Origin: an uncultured Clostridia bacterium
Lineage (GTDB): Bacteria > Bacillota > Clostridia > Oscillospirales > Oscillospiraceae
DNA: 22,715 nucleotides
Reading direction: 5' to 3'
Assembly (NCBI GenBank): GCA_937858235.1
Contig: CALLZZ010000298.1
Location: 1 to 22,715 of the forward strand
Below are positions 7,400 to 14,812 of this stretch, in pieces. A model generated the notes under the pieces. That model saw only the letters and a list, made by a program, of their open reading frames with translations, was not told where the DNA came from and did not search any database. The first letter of the stretch is position 1; every line of letters starts with the position of its first letter. A program made the translations under genes and the position numbers.

Positions 7400-8650
7400 A
7401 TGGTCAATACTACCATTGCGTTGATTCCAGCTTATGAACCGACCCCGGAGTTAGTAAACCTTGCCCAAGCCCTTTCGAGAGGCGGTTTCACTGTGGTGGT
7501 GGTCAATGACGGCAGCAGATCAGAGTATCTGCCTACCTTTCGCTAGACAGAAGCATATGGGACGGTGCTGTCTTATGAGGAAAACTGTGGGAAGGGACAT
7601 GCGTTGAAAACTGGCTTTTCCCACATCATACACAGCTGTGAACCGGAAAGCATTGTGGTGACCCTGGACACAGATGGACAACACAGCGTAAGGGATGCCC
7701 TGAGGGTGGCAGAGCAGACCGCGGGGCAGCCAGACACATTGATTCTGGGCGTACGCACCTTTGGGACGGATACGCCGCTGCGGAGCCGGTTTGGCAACAC
7801 TGTGACCCGGGGGGTGTACCGGATTTCCACAGGGAACCGAATTCGTGATACCCAGACAGGACTGCGCGGGTGTGACGAGGGACTGCTGTCCACGTTGCTG
7901 GAGGTTCCGGGAGAACGGTTTGAGTACGAAATGAATATGCTGATGGCCTGCCCTAAGCTGGGGATTCCCATCCGAGAGATACCCATCGAGACCATTTATC
8001 AGAATGGAAACAAAAGCGCCCATTTCCGTATGCTGGAGGATTCTGTACGAATCTACGCCAACATTTTGGAATTTGCTGCGTCTTCTTTGATTGGCTTTTT
8101 GGTGGACTGCGGATTGTACAGTCTGCTGGTTGTAATGCTCTCCGGACTTGGAACCACGGTGAGTATTCCTTTGGCGAACGTTGAAGCAAGAGTGGTCAGC
8201 GCAGCGACCAACTTTACCATAAATAAGCGCGTTGTATTCCGGCATCAGGGAAGTGCCTGGAAGGTCGGTGTCCAGTATTTTGGACTGGCAGCCTGCATCC
8301 TGTGTGGAAATGCGGTGCTGCTCAGTGTTATGATAACCGGACTGGGTATGAACAAATTTGCCGCCAAGTTGGTGACAGAGCTGACCTTTGCCCTGCTGCG
8401 GCTGTGTCTGAACTTGGGCTATCCAACTTTGCTGTCCCGGAATGCATGGCACTGCGGGATCATGACCCTTACCATAGGCAGCTGTCTTCACGGCATTTTT
8501 GACATTTACGGAACCTTTGCGCCCCTGATTTGTGTTTACTGGGTTGCCGAAGCAGGTCTGATGGCGCTGAGGCTTAGTGGGTATTTAATGGAACGCATTG
8601 GGACGTCTTGCGCACCGCCCTGCGTAAAAAAAACACATCACAACCGTTGA
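7400..8650 (+). pseudogene. GT2 glycosyltransferase-GtrA fusion, interrupted by an in-frame amber codon
   Basis: The ATG at 7400 follows AGGAGG at 7385-7390. The N-terminal domain is a dolichyl-phosphate-mannose-synthase-like GT2: residues 5-40 end in VVVVNDGS, DTD at 90-92 in TLDTDGQH is the metal/nucleotide-sugar site, and DTQTGLRG follows at 150-157. The C-terminal GtrA domain (from about 224) has membrane helices and the NFTINKRVVF motif. Such fusions make or flip lipid-linked sugars for the cell envelope. Codon 49 is TAG (7544-7546), with the same frame and homology continuing directly on both sides, so one base change (CAG to TAG would do) explains it. Near 8390-8440 the last GtrA helix is scrambled across frames (WAIQ in one, NFAV in another, RNAWH in the third). 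The final codons run through the terminator stem, which also suggests a lost original stop. Suppression of the stop or a sequencing error is possible. Confidence 0.8.
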
Positions 8651-8666
8651 TGTGTTTTTTGCTGTG
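8628..8666 (+). terminator. Terminator overlapping the end of the GT2-GtrA frame
   Basis: Arms 8628-8640 (AAAAAACACATCA) and 8648-8660 (TGATGTGTTTTTT) are perfectly complementary over 13 bp with a 7-base loop, and the T-run is built into the stem. The A-run on the left makes it usable on the minus strand too. The TGA stop of the upstream frame is inside the right arm. Confidence 0.85.
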
Positions 8667-8704
8667 ATAGGAAAGATCGGGAGCAATGGAAGAAGAAATT
8701 GCGA

Positions 8705-8732
8705 TTGCTTTTTAAATTAATCATGCTATAAT
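8705..8732 (+). promoter_or_regulatory. Promoter of the potassium uptake operon
   Basis: A TTGCTT -35 (8705-8710), a 16-bp spacer and a perfect TATAAT -10 (8727-8732) lie about 98 bases before the trkH start. The leader of about 90 bases has a small TACAG/CTGTA stem and no recognisable ydaO/c-di-AMP riboswitch. Confidence 0.7.
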
Positions 8733-8829
8733 ACTGTCAATAGCGTCTCTGACGAGGGCGAGATACTGCATTTTACAGATGGAATCCCTGTATAAGATGG
8801 GGAACAGAACCGAGAATAGAGGTACTGGC

Positions 8830-10170
8830 ATGAAACGAAAATTTCCGTTCCGCATGACCCCGGCAAAGGTGGTTATGCTGGGGTTTTTAGGATTGATTCT
8901 AGCGGGAACGCTGCTGTTGATGCTGCCAATGGCGTCTGTGAATCCAGGAGGGGCGGGGTTCCTGACCTCTTTTTTTACGGCCACCTCTGCGACCTGCGTA
9001 ACTGGTTTGGTGGTCTTAGATACCGCTACGGGGTGGACGTTATTTGGTCAAATTGTCATTCTGATGTTGATTCAAATTGGCGGCATGGGTGTGGTTACCG
9101 TAGCCGTATCCCTGTCTCAGATTGCGGGACGTAGGATTGGCCTGACCAGCCGCTTTTTCCTCCAGGAGTCCATCGGCGCACCCCAGATTGGGGGAATCAT
9201 CCGTTCCCTGAAGTTTATCCTGCGGGCGACCATGGCCATTGAAGGAATCGGAGCCTGTCTGTTTGCCATTCGCTTTATTCCACGCTTTGGCCCTCTGCGA
9301 GGGATTTGGTACGGCATCTTCCACTCTGTCTCCGCGTTCTGCAACGCCGGTTTTGATTTGATGGGTGAGTCAGCACCTTTTTCCTCCCTGACTGGATATG
9401 TAGGTGACCCCTTGGTAAACCTAACCACAATGGGATTGATTATCGTAGGCGGCATCGGATTTTTTGTCTGGGGAGATCTGGCGCGGAATAAGTATCATGT
9501 TCGATCCTATACGCTTCAGACAAAGGTGGTGCTCACCACCACGGCGCTGCTTATTCTGGTGCCCTTCCTCTGGTTTTTCTTCTGTGAGTTCAATACTTGG
9601 GAGGAACTTTCTACAGGACAGCATTTCCTGGCGTCTCTGTTTCAGTCCGTTACCCCACGCACCGCCGGTTTTAACACCATAGATGAGGCGGGATTAAGCG
9701 GCGGGTCCACACTGCTAACCATCTGCCTGATGCTGGTAGGCGGATCGCCGTCCTCCACCGCAGGGGGAATCAAGACCACGACCTTGGCGGTACTGTTCTT
9801 GTCGGTTCGTTCTGGGTTCAAGGGAACGAATGAGGTACACTGCTACAACAGAAAAATCCCGCAGCCCGTGATTATGCGTGCGCTGGTGGTCACTGTGCTC
9901 TATGGCACCATGTTCCTGCTGGCCGGTCTGTGCATCAGTCAGATGGAGTCCATTCTCTTGGTAGATTCCCTGTTTGAGTGTGCTTCTGCTATCGGAACCG
10001 TAGGGTTAACCCTGGGTGTTACCAGCAAGTTGCATGTGATGTCGAAGATAATCTTGATTATGTTGATGTACTTTGGTAGAATTGGCGGTCTAACCATGGT
10101 TTACGCAGTGTCGGGAGGCACCAAACGGCTGCAGCATACCCTCCCGGAAGAATCAATCGGAATAGGATAA
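8830..10170 (+). CDS. trkH: TrkH/KtrB-family potassium uptake channel subunit
   Basis: This is the membrane pore of a Ktr/Trk potassium uptake system. It has 446 residues and a hydrophobic, multi-helix layout. The four pore loops carry filter motifs with the expected glycine: CVTG (56-59), CNAG (171-174), TAG in TPRTAGFN (278-280) and GTVG (389-392). The GGSPSSTAGGIKTTT stretch (304-318) matches the intramembrane gating loop of KtrB/TrkH. An upstream in-frame ATG at 8779 exists, but the ATG at 8830 follows AGAGGT at 8818-8823 and begins with the expected basic N-terminus. The partner RCK gene starts 10 bases after the stop. The length fits KtrB (about 450) better than long TrkH (about 480). 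Confidence 0.95.
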   Translation: MKRKFPFRMTPAKVVMLGFLGLILAGTLLLMLPMASVNPGGAGFLTSFFTATSATCVTGLVVLDTATGWTLFGQIVILMLIQIGGMGVVTVAVSLSQIAGRRIGLTSRFFLQESIGAPQIGGIIRSLKFILRATMAIEGIGACLFAIRFIPRFGPLRGIWYGIFHSVSAFCNAGFDLMGESAPFSSLTGYVGDPLVNLTTMGLIIVGGIGFFVWGDLARNKYHVRSYTLQTKVVLTTTALLILVPFLWFFFCEFNTWEELSTGQHFLASLFQSVTPRTAGFNTIDEAGLSGGSTLLTICLMLVGGSPSSTAGGIKTTTLAVLFLSVRSGFKGTNEVHCYNRKIPQPVIMRALVVTVLYGTMFLLAGLCISQMESILLVDSLFECASAIGTVGLTLGVTSKLHVMSKIILIMLMYFGRIGGLTMVYAVSGGTKRLQHTLPEESIGIG

Positions 10171-10180
10171 GGAGAACGTG

Positions 10181-10825
10181 ATGGCAAAATCAATTTTACT
10201 GATTGGCCTGGGTCGATTTGGGTATCATATGGCGACCAAGATGAAGGAAATGAAGGATCAGATCCTGGGCATTGACATCAAGGAGGAGATGGTGGATCAG
10301 TGCCTGCCTTATGTCACCAACGCGCAGATCGCAGATGCCACCAACGAAAATGTGATTCGATCCCTGGGAGTCCGGAACTTTGACGTGTGCATCGTTACCA
10401 TAGCGGATAACTTTCAGGCTTCCCTGGAGGTAACGTCGCTACTGAAAGATTGCGGAGCCAAGTTTGTGGTGTCCAGGGCGGCAGGAGAGGTACATGCAAA
10501 GTTTTTGCTGCGTAACGGCGCCGATGAGGTCATCTATCCTGAAAAGGATATGGCCATCCACGGGGCGGTGAAGTATTCGGTGGATCATGTATTTGATTTC
10601 TTCGAGCTGACGCCCCAATACTCAATTTACGAGACCTCGGTGCCAAACAACTGGATCGGAAAGAATATTGTAGAGCTTCAGGTTCGTACCAAGTACCACA
10701 TTAACATTCTTGCAATCCGCAAAGGAGAACAAGTTGATCCCATGGTGAGCCCTGTATACAAATTCACGGGAGAGGAATCCATCTTTATCTTGGGCAATAA
10801 TCGAGATATTCGCCCCTTCTTATAA
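10181..10825 (+). CDS. ktrA: TrkA/KtrA-family potassium uptake regulatory subunit
   Basis: This is the cytoplasmic RCK subunit that binds nucleotides and gates the TrkH/KtrB pore. It has 214 residues. The N-terminal Rossmann domain has GLGRFG (9-14) and an acidic residue at the end of the second strand (Asp32 in LGIDIK). A TrkA-C domain follows from about residue 135, ending in FTGEESIFILGNNRDI. The frame could start at a GTG at 10178, but the ATG at 10181 is better spaced from AAGGAG, which overlaps the trkH stop codon, suggesting coupled translation. A single RCK_N plus RCK_C layout matches KtrA and not the double-unit TrkA of enterobacteria. Confidence 0.95.
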   Translation: MAKSILLIGLGRFGYHMATKMKEMKDQILGIDIKEEMVDQCLPYVTNAQIADATNENVIRSLGVRNFDVCIVTIADNFQASLEVTSLLKDCGAKFVVSRAAGEVHAKFLLRNGADEVIYPEKDMAIHGAVKYSVDHVFDFFELTPQYSIYETSVPNNWIGKNIVELQVRTKYHINILAIRKGEQVDPMVSPVYKFTGEESIFILGNNRDIRPFL

Positions 10826-10834
10826 TGCAATTCG

Positions 10835-10880
10835 AAACCTTAGCACTCGAAACAACGGAGTGCTAAGGTTTACGTTTTGT
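10835..10880 (+). terminator. Terminator of the potassium uptake operon
   Basis: A perfect 14-bp stem (10835-10848 with 10858-10871, AAACCTTAGCACTC and its complement) with a 9-base loop is followed by ACGTTTTGTT. It starts ten bases after the ktrA stop. Confidence 0.85.
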
Positions 10881-10909
10881 TCACAGTTTTTACACCCCCT
10901 ATTCATAAA
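10880..10909 (+). promoter_or_regulatory. Candidate promoter before the YwaF gene
   Basis: TTCACA (10880-10885) matches five of six -35 bases. CATAAA (10904-10909) matches four of six -10 bases at an 18-bp spacing. It lies just after the ktr terminator. The -10 is weak, so this is tentative. Confidence 0.35.
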
Positions 10910-10911
10910 GG

Positions 10912-11041
10912 AAGCCTATCCTACAAGTGTAGAATTCGTTTCGGAAAGCTGAGCAGAAAAGGCCCTGCCAGGAATCCAGAGATTTGGAAACAACCTGCTT
11001 ATGGGGCGTTTTACAGAGGTAAAGCGTCCCATTTTCTTTTT
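10912..11041 (+). other. Leader or small-RNA-like segment ending in a terminator hairpin
   Basis: Between the candidate promoter and the YwaF gene lies a 14-pair stem, 11001-11014 with 11019-11032, with an AGAG loop and two G-U pairs, followed by TTTTCTTTTTAT. This is a normal intrinsic-terminator shape, about 80 bases before the YwaF start and with no gene between it and the ktr terminator. It could end a small RNA of about 125 bases or act as an attenuator in the YwaF leader. I recognise no known riboswitch or T-box motif in it. Confidence 0.45.
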
Positions 11042-11112
11042 ATCCTCGGGTGATAGGTAGGCAGGGATTCCGGGTATTCTAAAAGTGAGCGAAAAGGGAG
11101 GAGGAATTAGAG

Positions 11113-11832
11113 TTGTATTTTTTTACCTATGAGAGCGAGTTACCAGGGAACGTAGGATTTTCCCTCTTTGGCACGTCACATCTGTGCTGGATCGGCGGAG
11201 ACATACTGGGGGTAATTCTGCTGACGGTGCTATTTCTTCAGGAGCCCGCTTATAAGCAGCGAAAGCTCTCCCGGCTCCTGGCTGTGGTGACCTGTCTGTT
11301 GATTGTGGCGGAAAAGGTGGCTTTGGCGCTGCTGGGGCATCTGACGGTGGAAAGTCTGCCACTGCACCTGTGTGAACTGGCGCCTTTCCTGTATTTGCTC
11401 TTCTCTTGGCGGAATTGGGATTGGCTGGGACAAGTCATCTATGTGCTCTGTCTGCCAGGTGCCCTAGCGGCTCTGGTGTTTCCTGACTGGTCAGCCTATC
11501 CCCAGTGGAACTTTATGAATCTAAGCAGCTTCCTGGTTCACGGACTTTTGATTCTATTTCCTGTGCTCCAGCTGGCTGCCCATACGATCCGCCCCAGGTT
11601 GTCCGCCATCTGGAAACCCATGGTGTTTCTGGCCCTGATTGCCCCGCCCATCTGGTTCTTCAATCATACCTACGGAACCAATTACCTTTTTCTCAACAAT
11701 GGTTCTCCCAATTCCCCGTTATCCTTGCTGTTAGACGTGGCGGGACCTATCTGGTACCTGCCAGCTTACGCTTTGTTGGTGGTAATTCTCATGGTACTGC
11801 TCTTGCTGCCCTGGAGGAAGAGCCGGGAGTAG
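11113..11832 (+). CDS. YwaF-family (TIGR02206/TMEM164-like) integral membrane protein
   Basis: The 239-residue protein is highly hydrophobic, with about six or seven membrane segments. It has signatures I associate with the YwaF/TIGR02206 family: FGTSHLCWIGGD near the start, LPLHLCELAPF (His85, Cys87), HGLLILFP (His143) and GTNYLFLN (188-195). The start is a TTG at 11113, supported by GGGAGGAGG at 11096-11104 with an 8-base spacing; the first in-frame ATG is far inside the protein. The eukaryotic relative TMEM164 is reported to be a Cys/His acyltransferase, and Cys87 and His143 here have a similar spacing; that activity in bacteria is inference. The gene is a single-gene unit with a terminator behind it. 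Confidence 0.8.
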   Translation: MYFFTYESELPGNVGFSLFGTSHLCWIGGDILGVILLTVLFLQEPAYKQRKLSRLLAVVTCLLIVAEKVALALLGHLTVESLPLHLCELAPFLYLLFSWRNWDWLGQVIYVLCLPGALAALVFPDWSAYPQWNFMNLSSFLVHGLLILFPVLQLAAHTIRPRLSAIWKPMVFLALIAPPIWFFNHTYGTNYLFLNNGSPNSPLSLLLDVAGPIWYLPAYALLVVILMVLLLLPWRKSRE

Positions 11833-11850
11833 ACGGCGTAAAATGTACTG

Positions 11851-11887
11851 AGAGGTCGCTTACATCACCAAGCGGCCTCTTTTTTTG
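11851..11887 (+). terminator. Terminator after the YwaF gene
   Basis: The 11-pair stem AGAGGTCGCTT/AAGCGGCCTCT (11851-11861 with 11870-11880, one G-U pair) is followed by a T-run that begins inside the stem. Confidence 0.85.
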
Positions 11888-11920
11888 ATTCGTTTCGATG
11901 CGTCGAAACGAATGATTTTT
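11888..11920. repeat. 11-bp inverted repeat directly behind the terminator
   Basis: ATTCGTTTCGA (11888-11898) and its exact complement (11903-11913) surround a TGCG loop and are followed by GATTTTT. The repeat touches the end of the preceding terminator and lies about 120 bases before the carboxypeptidase start. It could be a second terminator hairpin or an operator for the downstream gene. Confidence 0.6.
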
Positions 11921-12034
11921 CGCGCCTGAGCGCTCCAGATGGAAAAAAAGACCACCTTGCCAGAAATTTGCAGTATAGTCCCGTCCAATTCCCATAAACT
12001 GAATGGAAAGAGCGGTTTGATAGGAGGAAGGCAA

Positions 12035-13198
12035 ATGAAACGTACGTTAACTGCGGTACTGGCCGCGTTTCTGCTCTGGCAGGTGGTACCAACCGCCTTT
12101 GCCGCCACGGAGAATACTGCCGGAGCCTCCGGTGCTAAGGTAGCGGTCTCGGCGAAAAGCGTCATTTTGGTGGAGCGGGAGACCGGTACTGTGCTGTATC
12201 AGCAGGCCGAGCATGAGAAGTTGGAACCCGCCTCTGTGACCAAGGTAATGACCATGCTGTTGGTAGCAGAGGCTATTGATGCAGGTCAAATTTCCTTGGA
12301 TGATCAGGTCACTTGTTCTGCTTATGCGGCCTCAATGGGTGGCAGTCAGGTGTACCTGGAGGAAGGGGAGCAGATGTCGGTGCACGATTTGCTCAAGTCA
12401 GTTGCGGTGGCCTCGGGGAACGATGCAGCGGTGGTGCTGGCGGAGTATCTAGCCGGAAGTGAGCCGGAATTTGTGGATAAAATGAACCAGCGGGCAAAAG
12501 AGCTGGGGATGAAGGACACAAATTTCTGTAACTGTAACGGGCTGCCAGCGGAGGGTCATGTGACAAGTGCCTATGACATTGCGCTGATGAGCTGCGAACT
12601 GCTGCGCCACGACATGATCCGGGAGTATGTAGGCACCTGGATGGATACCATTCGAGACGGGGAGTTTCAGTTGGCCAATACCAATAAGATGATTTATTAT
12701 TACGAGGGAGCTACCGGATTGAAAACCGGCTCCACAGATGGTGCAGGATTCTGCATTTCGGCCTCTGCCTGTCGCGATGATATGGAACTGGTTGCGGTGG
12801 TTTTAGGCAGTACCACGTCCAAGGAACGCTTTGACAGTGCGAAGGCGCTGCTAAACTATGGGTTCGGTGCCTATGCCCTGGCAGATGTAACACCAAAGGA
12901 GAAGCTGACTCCGGTGGAGGTTACGGTGGGTGAGGAGAAAACGGTCGCGGTTGGAATGGATCAGGTGGGAAAACTTCTGGTGAAGAAGGATCAACTGAAA
13001 AGTGTGACCACGGAAGTGAAGATGGTAGACAGCCTCCAGGCACCAGTAGCGAAGGGTACCAATGTGGGTGAAATAATCGTCTCCGTAGGGGAGAAAGAGG
13101 TAAAACGAATTCCGTTGGTTACCCAGAAAGAGATCCCCCGACTGACCTTCTCCGGTATGTTTAGCAACATGTGGGAGCGAATGGCTACCGGTCGGTAG
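12035..13198 (+). CDS. dacF: D-alanyl-D-alanine carboxypeptidase (DacF/PBP5 type)
   Basis: This is a low-molecular-weight penicillin-binding protein that trims the terminal D-Ala of peptidoglycan stem peptides outside the membrane. It has 387 residues with a signal peptide (basic start, hydrophobic core 6-20, cleavage near AFA-A at 23/24). The serine peptidase S11 motifs are complete: SVTK (Ser67, Lys70), SGN (127-129) and KTG (230-232). The C-terminal PBP5-type beta domain runs from about 290 to 370 and ends in a possible amphipathic membrane anchor. The frame is open from 11939, but AGGAGG at 12022-12027 and the signal peptide fix the ATG at 12035. Whether it is the sporulation form (DacF) or the vegetative form (DacA) cannot be told here. 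Confidence 0.93.
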   Translation: MKRTLTAVLAAFLLWQVVPTAFAATENTAGASGAKVAVSAKSVILVERETGTVLYQQAEHEKLEPASVTKVMTMLLVAEAIDAGQISLDDQVTCSAYAASMGGSQVYLEEGEQMSVHDLLKSVAVASGNDAAVVLAEYLAGSEPEFVDKMNQRAKELGMKDTNFCNCNGLPAEGHVTSAYDIALMSCELLRHDMIREYVGTWMDTIRDGEFQLANTNKMIYYYEGATGLKTGSTDGAGFCISASACRDDMELVAVVLGSTTSKERFDSAKALLNYGFGAYALADVTPKEKLTPVEVTVGEEKTVAVGMDQVGKLLVKKDQLKSVTTEVKMVDSLQAPVAKGTNVGEIIVSVGEKEVKRIPLVTQKEIPRLTFSGMFSNMWERMATGR

Positions 13199-13244
13199 CG
13201 GAGTGATTTCGCGCTGCTGAGACAGGAAAACAGATGGTATGATA

Positions 13245-13286
13245 AAGTCCCCAAAAATCTTCGGTTTTTTGGGGACTTGTCTTTTG
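13245..13286 (+). terminator. Terminator after the carboxypeptidase gene
   Basis: AAGTCCCCAAAAA (13245-13257) pairs perfectly with TTTTTGGGGACTT (13266-13278) around an 8-base loop, followed by GTCTTTT. The right arm overlaps the candidate -35 of the next promoter. Confidence 0.85.
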
Positions 13287-13305
13287 CGGGACACAATGGT
13301 AAAAT
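13277..13305 (+). promoter_or_regulatory. Promoter of pgi
   Basis: TTGTCT (13277-13282), a 17-bp spacer and TAAAAT (13300-13305) match four and five consensus bases. Transcription would start about 36 bases before the pgi start codon. Confidence 0.55.
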
Positions 13306-13347
13306 TTTCATAGAAGAATAATGCCTCGCCCAAAGGAGGAACGCAGC

Positions 13348-14685
13348 ATGATCAAAGTGGATGATACGGCAGTTTACGGTGCCATACAGTGGGAACAGGT
13401 AGCGGCAATGGATCCTCGGTTAAAGGTGGCCTGGGAGACCCTGCAAAAGGGAACCGGTGCGGGAAATGGTTTCCTGGGCTGGGTGCGGCTGCCGGAACAG
13501 TACGACCGGGCAGAGTTTGCACGGATTCAGAAGGCGGCTCGGAAGATTCAGTCCGATTCCCAAGTGCTGGTGGTCATCGGTATCGGCGGCAGTTATCTGG
13601 GTGCCCGAGCGGTAGTGGAACTGATTCAGAGCGCAAACTATAACCTGAAACAGAAAAATACGCCGGATCTGTACTTTACCGGCAACACCCTCTCCACCGA
13701 TGCGGTGTTGGAAACCTTGGAGCTGATCGGAGACCGGGATTTCTCTGTCAACGTGATTTCCAAGTCGGGAACAACGACGGAACCAGCGATTGCCTTCCGC
13801 ATTTTCCGGGCGGCTCTGGAGCGGAAGTACGGGAGGACAGAGGCGGCACGGCGGATTTATGCCACTACGGATCGGGCAAAGGGTGCGCTGAAAACCTTGG
13901 CGGATGCAGAGGGATACGAGACGTTTGTGGTACCCGATGATGTAGGAGGACGATACTCGGTGCTGACTGCTGTGGGACTGCTACCCATCGCAGTTTCCGG
14001 CATTGACATTGAGGCGCTGATGCAGGGTGCTGCCGATGGCATGGCAGACTTTGGACAGGCCAACCTCAGCAATCCGGTATGGCAGTACGCGGGGGTACGA
14101 AACGTCCTCTATGAATCAGGTAAAAAAATCGAGGTTTTAGGCTGCTATGAGCCGAATTTTCGCTTTATGGCGGAATGGTGGAAGCAGTTGTACGGCGAAA
14201 GCGAAGGAAAGAACGGCAAGGGAATTTTCCCGGCTAGTGTGGAGCTGACTGCCGACCTCCATTCTATGGGGCAGTATATCCAGGAGGGGGAACGGATGCT
14301 CTTTGAAACCGTGGTTGATTTCCGCCATCCTCGGGGCAGATTGGTCATGGAAGCCGACGGAGAGAATTTGGACGGACTGAATTTTTTGGCGGGAAAGGAT
14401 CTGAAATTTGTCTGCGATCAAGGAATGCTGGGTACCAGACTGGCGCATGTGGACGGCGGCGTCCCTAATTTGGTGATCCAAGCCGAAGCGGTGGAGCCAT
14501 ACTGTGTGGGACAGCTGATCTACTTCTTTGAACTGGCCTGCGGTTTGTCTGGCTATCTGCTGGGGGTGAATCCTTTTAACCAGCCCGGTGTAGAGGCGTA
14601 CAAAAAGAACATGTTCGGATTGTTGGGGAAACCCGGCTACGAGGCTCTGGGTGCAGAGTTGAAAAAACGGCTGAGGGAGCGTTAA
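13348..14685 (+). CDS. pgi: Glucose-6-phosphate isomerase
   Basis: It interconverts glucose 6-phosphate and fructose 6-phosphate in glycolysis, in the cytoplasm. It has 445 residues, the length of the short Bacillus-type enzymes. Visible motifs are VVIGIGGSYLGARA (75-88), the phosphate-binding VISKSGTTTEPA (136-147), LYGESEGKNGKGIFPA with the catalytic glutamate in GESEG, His305 in ADLHSMGQ and Lys420 in VEAYKKNMF. An upstream in-frame ATG at 13321 would place the AGGAGG (13334-13339) inside the coding region, so the ATG at 13348 is chosen. It is expressed from its own promoter and is followed by a gap of 127 bases that contains a new promoter. Confidence 0.96.
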   Translation: MIKVDDTAVYGAIQWEQVAAMDPRLKVAWETLQKGTGAGNGFLGWVRLPEQYDRAEFARIQKAARKIQSDSQVLVVIGIGGSYLGARAVVELIQSANYNLKQKNTPDLYFTGNTLSTDAVLETLELIGDRDFSVNVISKSGTTTEPAIAFRIFRAALERKYGRTEAARRIYATTDRAKGALKTLADAEGYETFVVPDDVGGRYSVLTAVGLLPIAVSGIDIEALMQGAADGMADFGQANLSNPVWQYAGVRNVLYESGKKIEVLGCYEPNFRFMAEWWKQLYGESEGKNGKGIFPASVELTADLHSMGQYIQEGERMLFETVVDFRHPRGRLVMEADGENLDGLNFLAGKDLKFVCDQGMLGTRLAHVDGGVPNLVIQAEAVEPYCVGQLIYFFELACGLSGYLLGVNPFNQPGVEAYKKNMFGLLGKPGYEALGAELKKRLRER

Positions 14686-14723
14686 ATGATCCGGGGTTTA
14701 CGGAAAATTCATGGAATACAATA

Positions 14724-14752
14724 TTGATAATTTCGATACGATATGGTAGAGT
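14724..14752 (+). promoter_or_regulatory. Promoter of the small P-loop gene
   Basis: TTGATA (14724-14729), a 17-bp spacer and TAGAGT (14747-14752) match five and four consensus bases. An overlapping GTATAAAC could shift the -10. No terminator separates pgi from this gene, so read-through from pgi is possible. Confidence 0.5.
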
Positions 14753-14812
14753 ATAAACATAACTTTAAGAAAACCCCACGCAACAGGGGAAGCGGAAAAG
14801 GAGTGACGAATC

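Noticed and set aside
7520..8491. Open frame of 323 codons on the minus strand
   Set aside because: It is antisense to the GT2-GtrA gene, has low-complexity His/Gln-rich content and no ribosome binding site.
8733..8829. c-di-AMP (ydaO) riboswitch before the potassium uptake operon
   Set aside because: The leader of about 90 bases is too short and lacks the conserved elements.
10930..11080. 6S RNA-like structure (AGAAT/ATTCT and CCCTGCC/GGCAGGG long-range pairs)
   Set aside because: The pairs are short, and a terminator sits in the middle of the proposed fold. Kept only as a generic leader/small-RNA candidate.
11939..12034. N-terminal extension of the carboxypeptidase
   Set aside because: The signal peptide and AGGAGG at 12022-12027 fix the start at 12035.
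13321..13347. ATG at 13321 as the pgi start
   Set aside because: It would place the Shine-Dalgarno inside the coding region; the ATG at 13348 has ideal spacing.
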